In this document: piece after piece, positions 31,022 through 40,560 of the stretch
Numbering within the stretch: position 1 is the first letter of the stretch
Layout of the letters: each line of letters opens with the position of its first letter
Assembly (NCBI GenBank): GCA_021234155.1
Contig: JAJEKV010000094.1
Coordinates: 312,284-376,283, forward strand
Direction of reading: 5' to 3'
DNA: 64,000 nucleotides
Source: Isoetes taiwanensis
Lineage: Eukaryota > Streptophyta > Lycopodiopsida > Isoetales > Isoetaceae
Made by a program: the position numbers and the translations under genes
Notes under the pieces: model-generated
The model's database searches: none
Seen by the model: the letters and a program-made list of their open reading frames with translations, nothing else
What the model was told of the DNA's origin: nothing

Positions 31022-34000
31022 ATGGCTCGAGAGAAAAGCTGCGAGCCTCCAACTCTTGTTCGCGGGGCTTCCTCTGCAATGGCTTTCACACCTCCTCAAC
31101 GGACACCGAGAAGTAGCCACGAATATTCTACATCCAGGCATTTCAACACCCACTCACGGTTGAGTTTACTCCGGCAAGACCACCTCGGCTTCCACCACCC
31201 GGTTCAATTTACTCCACCACACCACGCTCACGAGCGTCATGCGCCCCCACCAATGCGTTTCACCCCACCTCGGGCTAGAGAGGTCGGACTACCTCCTCCA
31301 ATTCATTTTAGTAACATTAAGCCCATAGTCCACCGTAGGCTCCCTCCCGCGGAGGCAAATCACACCAACTCCATCCATTTAAGCTAAATGGTACTACAAC
31401 AAATGGGGGCTTGATCGGCACCGAACTATCTGTGTTCTCACGACGCCCGGGGAGTCCAACTTCGTCCACCGGCCTCGATTACTTTTTCGAGAGAGAGGAA
31501 AGCACCTCCCCGGGCCTTGCCCACATCAAACCTCTCAAAGATCTACAAATTACACCTCATGTTGATCTCTCGGGGAAGAAACACCTCATGTTGATGTCTC
31601 CGGGGAGGGACCTACCAAAGCCACAAGACTCCATGTTGAATTCAAAGCCCCGCAAGTAAAAATCTTAAAGCGTAACTTACACAAGGCGGCATGTACAACC
31701 GTTAGAAGAAAGAAACTCATGGGCGAGGCTCACTTGCGGGCAACACATACAAAAGCACTTGTTGTTCTCAACGTTGTTTGCTTAAGATTGGACTAAAGGG
31801 AATTGAGGTTGCCGTTGATAGTTCTGAGTTCAATGACTCACCGCTAGACCAAAGGGGCTACTTAGCCTTCAATATTAGGCGGATGATGGTGAGAAGTTTA
31901 CTTACGGTGGTGGCCACACGTCACAATCAAAGCGGCCTTCAAATTGATTCATGCTTTAAGCGTGACGGCGACTTGACGCTGAAGAAAAGGCTTGACAAGA
32001 ATCCGGGCATCAATGACTCTTGCCATTCGGGAGGCATAACGAATTCATGCTCTTCAATGTGTTTCTGGATGGAAGGTTTCTTTAAGGAGTCTTGTGAGAA
32101 ACTCCCCTAACGACCCTATGTACCACTTGGTGACAATTTCCACGAAACAAGAAGTCTCGATAATTATAAGGAGATGTGTGTTGAAATTTGGAGAGCGGCT
32201 TTATGCCTTTACTCTTACTTTCACGTGCTTTCTGGAAAAAGAGTTTTCTCGTGTAGCCATTCCTAGAAAGCATAGGATGTCTGTTTGTGCTACATGCTCA
32301 CGAATTAAAAGCTTCGAGACAAAATGCAAGGACACTTCACACTAAAAGTAAGCTTCGGGGCGTGTTCTTGCCTAGTTCTACTTAAAGTAGGTTCTTTCTA
32401 AACATGTTTTCCTTTCCCGGATGCATTGAAGGAGAAACCCGAACAAAACCGCCTGAGAACAACAATCTTTGGAAAGGAGAAAATTGACAAAACATAGGAA
32501 AAAGAAAGACTTTGGAACAACCACTCAACTACATATCGGTTGTTATTGATGGAATGGACCGAAGAAGACCACCCTACCACATTTTGTCAATGTGCCTAAG
32601 GATCTTTCTTGAAGAAGATTTCATACATCGCATGTTGTTGGTGCTATGGTATTTAATGGAAAACTATCTTGCAAGGCATTTTTTTGAATTATCAAACATT
32701 CATCTTTGATCCAAATCTCACTATCACAATATTGAATAAGCTTCTTTCCAATCTAGAACATATCTGCCCGGGTTACGTATCTTCGACTAGATAACCACGA
32801 CAAGGGGAAAATAAGAATCGGCGTTGTTTGCTTACTTGTGCTATGCTAGTAGAAACAAATCTTCAAGAAGGTGAAGATTGGTTTCTGCTTGTTGGTCATA
32901 CACCGCGACCAAATTGATCGGATGTTGATGGGTTCTCTAAGCGTCTTGCTTTCGAAAAAAAAAAGCTCTAAGCACCTTACCCATGATTGAGGTCATCAAG
33001 ATTCCTACAATCCCTCGTCCGGACATCGAGTTATTGGAAGAAACTTATGATTTCAAGGAATGGATTTTTGAAAAAGAGATCAACTAGGTCAACGTGCTAT
33101 TGAGCCCTTGAGAAAACATTACATTCCAAAGCTCGAGATCAAAATTTCACTTGTAGATGGCAAGGCCATCTTACAAGGAAAGAAATATGCCACATCCTTG
33201 CGATGGCGACCCGGCACAGTATTCAATTCATTACCAACATCCCCAATACTAGTTCCATGCTCTCTGCCCAGAGCAAATGCCTCTAAAAAGCTTGAAAGAA
33301 ATCACAAAGAGTAAAAAAGGAGGGAAGAGCATTTGACTCAAATAAATCATTGGATTGTATTGAGACAAGTATTCATCTGCTCTAACCACTTTGGGGGCCC
33401 GGATGCTTTATGGTGGCCTCAATTTTTTTTCGACAGCGTGACATGTTGCAAGCTTCATTAAAGGTCGAAGACCGGTTATATTCAGCGGCCATCTAGGCAA
33501 ACCCTCCTCAGCAAGTTGAGAATCAAGAGGAACATGTAGAGATATTGGCTAGCTTCAGGATGAAGATGACGAGAGTCATGTACACCGGCCCTAGGCATAC
33601 AAAGACAACAAGTTGCTTTCGAGTATCACGGTTCAGTTCCTCGAGATTGAAAAAGGAATGCTCATAGTTGTCCCAAATGATAATGATGAATCTGGGAGGC
33701 CATTACGCTAGCTAAAAATCTTGGAGGTAACAAGAGAGGATGGAATTCCCACTCAATTAAAAGTGCACTGGATGAGAACGACTGCTGCCAATGCTTTCAG
33801 TGGGAGTTATACTTTGGAGATGGTAAAAACAGGAGTGGGAAAGAGAGCAAAGTCCAAAGCAAAAATCTGGCTGTCATAGATCTATCCTGAAGTGAAGGTT
33901 CTTGCATATGACTTTGTTCATTTCTGTACGCTAATAAGTTACGTATGGTCACTCAAACTTTAATAAGGTCAGCATGTGGATTAGACAAACAAGCCAAAAA

Positions 34001-34167
34001 GGTGGCCAAAAAAGATGATGATGAAGACTCACTTGTAGACAGTGAGGAAGAAGATCGCTTCAGTACATCCGGTCTTTGAGAGTGAAGCCGAGGATGAAGG
34101 CTCGAGTGATCGGGGAATAAATGAGTCGAGGGATGAGATGCATCCCCGATCTTGCTGCAAAATGTAA
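31022..34167 (+). pseudogene. Proline-rich / DUF7869-type protein of element 2
   Basis: The start (31022-31387) has repeats QFTPPHHAHE, MRFTPPRARE and RRLPP, like the proline-rich gene of element 1. Later pieces are a block near 31800-31950 with SEFNDSPLDQRGYLAFNIRR; LNYISVVIDGMDRRRPPYHI near 32521-32580; NKNRR near 32813; FLLVGHT near 32890-32910 with DQIDRM in the next frame; a C-terminal block with KGMLIVVPNDNDESGRPL and IPTQLKVHWMRT (33655-33785); and an acidic tail DDDEDSLVDSEEEDRF near 34015-34065. The VIDGMD, NKNR and VGHTH-DID blocks are those of the DUF7869-type proteins of plants, also present in element 4. Several stops and shifts break the frame. A transposase-like role is inferred from its place in a TIR element; the family function is not established. 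Confidence 0.6.
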
Positions 34168-34562
34168 GTTTGTCCGATGACTCGAACATGTAAAGAACAG
34201 AAAGTGCAGGTGATGATTGTCTGTCAAAATATCCTATACTTTTGACAATTTTGTTCATAATTTTGTACAATTTTCACAACCTTGAATATATCACTTCTTT
34301 GTCACTCTACTACCCTTGCTATTTTTTTTATTGCCCCTTTTTTGCTACACTTTATAAAAGTAACTATTTTTTGTTCTAGTTTAGGAGGATGAAAATTGCT
34401 ATTTAAAATTTTTGCACGAAAGTTATGTTCAATCAACCCCTCAAAAATGGTACCTAAATTACTTAAATTGTCACACCTGTCACAAAAAAATCTTAAAAAT
34501 GGACTTTTTTAAGGGAATTTTAGGGAATCTTTCAAAGATTCCTTTTGAAGTGCGTTTCCAGC
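34168..34562. other. T-rich right subterminal region of element 2
   Basis: No gene. AT-rich, ending in GAATCTTTCAAAGATTCC (an 18 bp region with near-perfect symmetry) just before the terminal repeat. GAAAGATTCC is also found next to the left terminus. Confidence 0.5.
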
Positions 34563-34586
34563 AAATAAGTGCGTTTCATTTTAAAC
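34563..34586 (-). repeat. Right terminal inverted repeat of element 2
   Basis: Perfect inverted match to 23187-23210. A second AAGTGCGTTT at 34548-34557 lies as a direct repeat 11 bp further in. Confidence 0.93.
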
Positions 34587-37090
34587 TTTGTTCATAGCCC
34601 CCTGAGAGAACAAGCCATTCATGTACCACTCGCATACAATTTGATCTTCCTCGACCAAGCTGGTTATGAAGTACTTGATAACTCTTGGCCGGATAGGAAT
34701 TCTATGTATAGGACCTGTCGCACCATCTTTGCTGACTTTGTCCATCGATGGCACATCCTCCATAAATCTGCCGCCCTTCCGGGTTCCATCCGCTCTTTGA
34801 GAAATCATGAACCCATGTCGAGATAATGATGTTAAGCTAGACCACCACTTGTCCAGTCTGGTACCATCTTGAAACCAAAACCAAAATTATATTGGCCTTG
34901 ACAAGTCAAAGTCTACACTCATGTTCAAGTTCATTATATGGAGTACATGATCTTGTTGGTGAAGTTAATATCGGTTGCCCATTTGGGAGAGAGGCGGTTG
35001 TCCGATTGCGGCATGCAAAAAAGACAAGGAAACCGAAAGTATCCAAAGTCGGGTCATGTCGGTTACACGCCTTGTACCAATTTGCTCTATGTCGGCTTTG
35101 TCATAAAAAGGGTGGGGTCTTCGATCATATTGATGGCAAATAGTGCCACCGGCTCAGTGCCGATTCTGCACCACCAAAATCCTTGTGTCCCAAAGTTACC
35201 GAAATGGAGGGGAGCTATCATCGGCCTTAAATGGGACCACCCCTCAATCCAAGCTTCCTCTTGAATTGCCATAGCACGCCTTCGGGGAAGGGAAGGGTTT
35301 TGACGCTTACGCTTTAGCTTGGTGTTGATGTAGGGTTGACATACACGGTTCAATTCCTTCATGTCTTCCTCATAAAGGGCGGCCTTTTCCTTTGTAATAA
35401 TCAAAGTCATGGTATTCATTAGAAGCAACGTTGCGAACTTCCTCGTGATGCCTTCTTCCAACGCCGAGACGTCTCTTTAGGGACCGTGGCATAGTCCTTT
35501 TCGTCCGCATTTTAGAACTCCTAGTCTTCCTTAGCATGATTGTTCCATCCAAGATTTTGACTTGTAGGTCAAAGCGTTTCTTTGTCCGGTCGTGCCACAG
35601 ATCCCTTTTCATGAACTCGCTTGTCCGAACAACTTTGGGTCCGGATTGCATGGGAATTCTCCATTGTCGTCCCGGCTTGCCTCTTGTCCATTGAGCCCAT
35701 ATCTCAGTCCATTTCTCCCGGGCCTTCGGTGCTAAGAATGAGGTCATATTGGTCCGAGAGACTCCCCTCAGCCCCTTCCTTGGTGTTCTCTTCTTCTTCT
35801 CCTCTTCATCCTCTCCCTCATCATCTTCACGGCCTTCTAGCGAACATATCTCTTGAGTTTCTCAAAGGTCTTACGACTTATCCCAGGGAGCCCTATTTCC
35901 TTTAGGACAGGACAACCCAATGCTTTCCACTTGTTCTTAGCCTTTGTATGATCTGGTGGGGATGCGGGCTGCATTCAAAATGTCCCAATGTTAGAGCGTG
36001 AAAGTATCTACTAACACCCGGCAAACACTAAATAAGTAAACACTAAATAGGCTTTGCTCTCCGATACATTAATCTCAGTGTTCTCTCTATTGCCCGGGGT
36101 TGTCGAGAAAGTGAGAGGAGCACAAGTAAGGAGAAGATTCAAGGGGGCTTTCTCGACTCCTCGGTCGAGAATACCCTCCTGAGAGGAGAGAACATAGTCA
36201 GAGTGAAGGCGGTGAAAGCACCGGGCTCATTCCCCAAATCCTTTCTTGCCCTCGCCTCTTGACGATGCAACTTGAGAATAGAAACTAAGCTTACACTGCC
36301 CAAAGAGGCCGAGGAAGAAAGGATGGAAGGTTCGATGCTTTCACCTCGTCGACCAATAATCTCGAATGTCCTTTACCCCCAGGGGTTTCACCGCTGAAGT
36401 TGAGAAAAGCTCTCGACTCATGAAGCCTCGAAAAGTCTCTTTGAATGTTTAATTTCCTTTACTTCAAAGGGTTTTCCGAAGTCGCGAAGTCGAAAAAGCT
36501 CCTCGCGATCCTCGATTTTTCAGTTCCCACGGTTTCTCGGACTCACCGAAGTCGAGAAACCCGAAGAAAACCGCTAAAATGATAGGATGTTAGGGCTTTC
36601 TCGACTTTTGGCGAAGTCGAAATGGAAAGAATCAGAGAGTTATTTACCTTATGTAGCCGGCACTAATTCGCCGCTATTGTGTTCGGGTAAAGTATACGCC
36701 GGCCAGTTCGGGGTAGTCGGCGCTCATTTGAAAGAACTTCTGACTTCTTTGGCATATCTATCCTGATCCTTATGCGGCACCTCCTTCTCTCAATGCGCAA
36801 TACTTATGCTGCCATTGCTTCAATGCTGACCGCCTACTACCCGTAACGGGGCGTCTTTTCCTTCGGTCTTCCTCGGACTTCCAACTCAACAACCGGAATT
36901 TGGCCGATCTGCCGAAAAGGTATGATATCTGCGCAGTTTTGGATGCGCAATGGGATGGCGCACCATCGTTCGTTGAATCCAAAGATGTGTGTCGGATTAA
37001 ATTCCCACAATGTTGAACAAGACGACATCTCCCGCAGGCAAACCTTCAAATTGCCTAATGTCCAAATCCGCAGTTGGCTTGTGTGATATT
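34581..37090 (-). pseudogene. Upstream exons of the element 3 gene, right of the element 2 insertion
   Basis: Coding-like pieces in minus order: MGISHKPTADLDIRQFEGLP followed by AGDVVLFNIVG near 37100-37010; FNPTHIFGFNERWCAIPLRI and PVVELEVRGRP (37010-36850); PVLKEIGLPGISRKTFEKLK (near 35905-35845); WTEIWAQWTRGKPGRQWRIP, FMKRDLWHDRTKKRFD-QVKILDGT (35715-35530); RVCQPYINTKLKRKR (near 35345-35300); HFGNFGTQGFWWCRIGTEPV (35205-35145); and RVIKYFITSLVEEDQIVCEW ending MNGLFSQG at the element 2 terminus. I recognise no domain in this part. It is likely the N-terminal portion of the phosphatase gene that resumes at 23.2 kb. Palindrome B copies lie between the pieces, in likely introns. Confidence 0.5.
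36100..36630 (+). repeat. Palindrome cluster B, diverged copies right of element 2
   Basis: Six imperfect sites: GTTGTCGAGAAAG near 36100; CTTTCTCGACTCCTCGGTCG near 36150; CTCTCGACTCATGAAGCCTC near 36408; CCGAAGTCGCGAAGTCGAAA near 36475; TTTCTCGGACTCACCGAAGT near 36531; CTTTCTCGACTTTTGGCGAA near 36597. Arms are kept (TTCTCGACT / AGTCGAGAA) while the centre varies, as in the left copies. Confidence 0.88.
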
Positions 37091-37719
37091 CCCATCAGCC
37101 GCTCCATTTTCTTCGTGCCCCTCTCAGGAAATCCGATCCATCATCTCGATCCATTATTGGGGAGTTGACCATATCTTCGCCTCCTTCACATTCCCGATTC
37201 CTCTTGTGTGATCTCATCTCGCATCCGAGGTCCTCGTCTGAGATTTATCTTTATAAGGCACAACATCCTTTAGTAATCGCCAAGTGTCAGAGAGTCTTCA
37301 ACACACCAGAAGTGAAGCTCTCCGTGTTGAAATGCTTTTCCCCCTCGAAATCTCCATTCCAAGCTCCCTCGATGTTAGGGTTCCGCCTCCTTCATCCCTC
37401 ACCCACCTGTTCTCGACAATTTAAAGGCGCTGCCTTTGCTCCAAGGCTCCCTTCGCTTGTTCATTGAAGAGTGAGAATAATTTGAAATCGATAATTTTTT
37501 TCGCGGTGGTAGAACTTACTCTTCTCTCGCGCCTTCCACATGAAATGTTAGATGCGCCGAATTGGCGCTACCGAGATGGAGAGCACACACCGACCTTTCT
37601 TGTACTTGTCTCCCGAGCTCTTCTTATCCCTTTGGTGGAGAAACGACTTTCTCCCTTCCCACTTGTTGATACCCTCGACATACCACCAAGAATCCGCTAG
37701 TCGTGGATAGGTTCAATAT

Positions 37720-38400
37720 CAGATAATGCTTTATACGCAATACGTATTTTTCGCTTGATACGGCACAAATTTGACGCTTAATACGCCAAAAATAATGACT
37801 AAAAAATTTCCTGGCTGCCGAAAACTTTCGCCAGAAAGGAAACAACTGCTTTACGCTGAATCGGTTCCGCTGTGTTTAAACAGGGGTTTTTTTCGCCACG
37901 CCAACCGCAAATAGTTTCGCGTAAACGAATGAACTGCTTTCGCCACGCCAAAACATCTTCGCTGGTAGTTTAAACAAATTAAGTCGCTACGCCGAAATTT
38001 TTAGACGCCGAAATATATATATAGAAAACTTCGCTGCAGTTTAGTTTCCTCTGCCGGGCTGAACGAACCGCCTTTAAAACGCAAAGAATGCTTACGCTAA
38101 CAAAAAGTTTCAAGGCAGGTTTAACCTTTATACTGCCACGCCAAAAGAGTTTCGCCGCCAAACATTAAGGCTTTCGCACGCCGAAAGCCGGCGAGGGATC
38201 TCACGAAGTTTAAAAACTTAGACTTCGGGCGCATTGAAGAAAGTTCGCGGAAAGGAACAGAAGGTTTCGCCACGCCGAACTTTTTTTCCCACGGGCTATA
38301 TAAATACAAAAATACGCATTTTCCCAAAAATACGTATTTTTGCACTTTATACCGCCCGAAAAAATAGTTTCATACGCATTTAACCTATCCCCGCCGCTAG
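37720..38400 (-). repeat. Dense short-motif cluster (TTCGCCACGCC, AATACGTATT, GTTTAAAC)
   Basis: The word CGCCACGCC(A/G)AA recurs near 37898, 37941, 38136 and 38261, with further ACGCC(G/A)AAA, TACGC and TTCGC words. Two AATACGTATT palindromes (37742 and 38330) and three TACGCATTT or TACGCAA words lie at the two ends, and GTTTAAAC at 37876 and 37969. The stretch resembles a regulatory or array region and lies upstream of the minus-strand element 3 gene, the same position as the palindrome arrays of elements 1 and 2. Confidence 0.6.
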
Positions 38401-39540
38401 TGTGTCAAGAAGCTCGCTCACCTCGATGACGGCGAACTGAGTTCGCCCGCTGATCACTAGTGAGTCCATGGTGGAATGCCGCAAGACCAAAGGATGGATC
38501 GCAAAGGTATTCACCAAAGAAAACCTCGAAGCTCACTCCTTGTTTTTTTTTTCTTGTCGCCGCTAGAACCAGCCAAGCCCGGCCGCTTCTTGGACCCGAA
38601 GTCGCCATATCTCGTATGCCCTCAAGATCTTCTTTCCCGCGAACCTTTCAGAGAATTAAGTTTCCTCCGCGACGCTGTAGGTTTTAGGACCGCACGTAAA
38701 AAGATCGGGTGTTCTTTAATTTGAATTTAAGGACATGCAATCATTTAAGAAAAAAGCTGGCTAAAGGTACAAAGACGGTCGTGCTTTTTAGCCCTCGCCC
38801 AAAACACCATTTCCTCGAAATTGAATCACATCCAGGGACTTAGTGAGCTTGAGTGTAGATTATCTTCAACTGCTGACATTGGCGACTTTGAGTTGGGAGG
38901 CGAGCATCGACTATAAGCGACTTCCTAATGGCGCCGACGCGGAAAGCTCCTCACGGCTTTTGCTCGTATTTTTCTCGACCGCCTTATTGCAAAGCGTTGG
39001 ATTTGATCGATGAGCACCTGAAATAAGGTAGGGAAGCTTTTAGAGGAGCCGCCGCAATACCGAACTCTACACTACCGCCATGGAATCCGGATACGAGAAT
39101 CGCATTGATACAAGTATTAGATGCGAATGCACTCTTGATGAGACCCACGTAAGAAGTAAAGACTCTCGAGGTCCGCAGATCTCGGTGGATACAAAGGGCC
39201 CAAGGAATTACCGCATGAAGAGGTGAGTTTCGCAGATGCCTCGCTATTTTGCGGTAGAACATGCCGCCCGGTGTTTAAATCATGGAACCGCCATAAGCTC
39301 GACGGATTTATTGTTTCCTTTTCCAAAGATTTTTCGCCTTCAGAGATGATTTACTGGGTTGAGAGATGCTCCTCGAGCGGAAAACAATGGATCTGGGGTA
39401 AACTTGAACAGCTCCATTTTAGGTGTATTTTTCTTGGAATGTTGTATGTAAATCGGGTAGGTCTAAGGCCCGTGAGATGCGGGTTCAATGCATCCTCCCT
39501 CGGTGGTTGTTTGAGGCCTCCACTCACCGGAACCACTCCT

Positions 39541-40014
39541 CTCGCAATATTCGAGGAAGATGGTTCAAGGAGAGTGGCTCGCATAAAAGGAGGCACTTGG
39601 GACTAAAAACACGAGAATACAAAGTGCTTAGTTGTAGAGACTGCTAAGACAGTAAGATAGGGTACAGGCCACTTCCCTTCGCAATATTCGAGCAATATAG
39701 TTTGAAGGAGAGTGGCTCGACCGCTCAAGAAACACGGAGAATGCACGGAGCTGCATTGCTATGTGGGATCGGGTAAGGGATTTCGACTATGCGAGTCGAG
39801 AATGCAAGCCTTGGCTTCCTTCGCATTCTCGACTCGCAAGTCGAGAATGCTAGCCATCGGTGAACTCCGTGATGGTACAGCATTCCCACTCGCGAAGTCG
39901 AATGCGCATGCGCAAGCTCGCGGGTTTCCCCGTGGTTAGTGTAGAGGCCTCTCCACCTAGTCCCAGCCCTCCCTTCGCAATATTCGACGAAGATGGTTCG
40001 AAGGAGAGTGGCTC
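39541..40014 (+). repeat. Three direct repeats of about 40 bp in element 3
   Basis: Copies at 39541-39580, 39679-39718 and 39974-40014 share TCGCAATATTCGA and GGAGAGTGGCTC. The first and third also share GAAGATGGTTC. AATATT with TCG on both sides gives each copy a small internal palindrome. Confidence 0.85.
39783..39910 (+). repeat. Palindrome B copies near the right end of element 3
   Basis: Three sites: TTTCGACTATGCGAGTCGAG near 39780, ATTCTCGACTCGCAAGTCGA near 39828 (nearly the perfect form), and TCCCACTCGCGAAGTCGAAT near 39884. Confidence 0.88.
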
Positions 40015-40084
40015 TGACTGGGTCGAGGCCACTGCGACCATACACAGGAGAATTGGCTGGCTAACACAAGGCACCCAAAACTTT

Positions 40085-40560
40085 AATCACTATAATAAAC
40101 CACTATAGATGTGGTTTTTTATGATAAAAGTTTTATTCTTAATAAAAACCACATAACATAGTGGTTTTTATAACTAGTACGTGGTTATTCATGTTGATTT
40201 TCTGTTGTAGCATGGCTTTTCAAAACCAAAATTAGTTTATTTTACAGTTTCTAACATCAACGGTGGTCATTCATGTTGGTTTTCTAATGTACCATGGTTA
40301 TTAATTCGATATTGGTTTGCAACATAGTTTTTCAACACCACTTTAAATATGGTAATGGTTGTTTATGTTGGTTTTCTATTGACACGGTTGAAGTACTTTA
40401 TGGTATGGTTTTTTAACCAATTTAAATGCCATGGTGGTTATTCATGCTAGTTTTCTATTATCATAGTTTATGTTATAAAATGGTTGTGGTTTGTAGCATA
40501 CTTTCAATACTGAGCTAATTGTCATGGTGAACATTCATAAATATCACCTAAAAAGATGTC
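40085..40560. repeat. ATGGTT-rich subterminal block
   Basis: Words such as ATGGTT, GGTTTTCTAT, TGTTGGTTTTCTA and TTCATGTTGGTTTTCTAATG recur about every 50-60 bp. It is bounded on the left by the inverted boundary word at 40065-40080. A mirror-image block with AACCAT words lies at 44.9-45.44 kb. Confidence 0.65.

Larger units (their letters stand above)
23187..34586. mobile_element. Element 2: TIR transposon with two divergent genes and palindrome C (11.4 kb)
   Basis: The left end 23187-23210 and right end 34563-34586 are perfect 24 bp inverted repeats beginning GTTTAAAATGAAACGCACTT. The match goes on outward with few changes (GCATAAACAAG against GCTATGAACAAA) and inward with a shared GAAAGATTCC, so the true inverted repeat is longer. 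Inside are a ParB-methyltransferase gene (minus) and a proline-rich/DUF7869-type gene (plus), head to head with a large palindrome C array between them. Helitron 2 (2487 bp) is inserted inside; without it the element is about 8.9 kb. I could not fix a target-site duplication. The DUF7869-type protein is the best candidate for the mobility protein (inference). Confidence 0.8.
38401..40064. other. Right part of element 3, coding style unclear
   Basis: Several plus-strand pieces look weakly coding (for example a frame with TRIALIQVLDANALLMRPT near 39095-39150), but none is a family I recognise. A divergent second gene is expected here by analogy with element 2; I cannot prove one. Confidence 0.3.
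20900..40085. mobile_element. Outer element 3 with the TCGACTCGCGAGTCGA palindrome, split by element 2
   Basis: The same long palindrome family is found on both sides of the inserted element 2 (left 21.65-22.95 kb, right 36.1-36.6 and 39.8-39.9 kb) and not inside it. Minus-strand coding pieces run up to both inverted ends of element 2 (34808-34581 on the right, 23204-22971 on the left), and the HAD phosphatase blocks follow at 22.6-22.1 kb. I infer one older element interrupted by a younger one. The outer ends are approximate. The right end is placed at the inverted boundary word CACAAGGCACCCAAAA near 40065-40080. Confidence 0.6.

Noticed and set aside
20900..40085. Endogenous giant-virus insertion as the source of the ParB-methyltransferase and phosphatase genes
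   Set aside because: No capsid, polymerase or packaging gene is seen, the genes have GT-AG introns, and element 2 has transposon-type inverted ends with a DUF7869-type gene.
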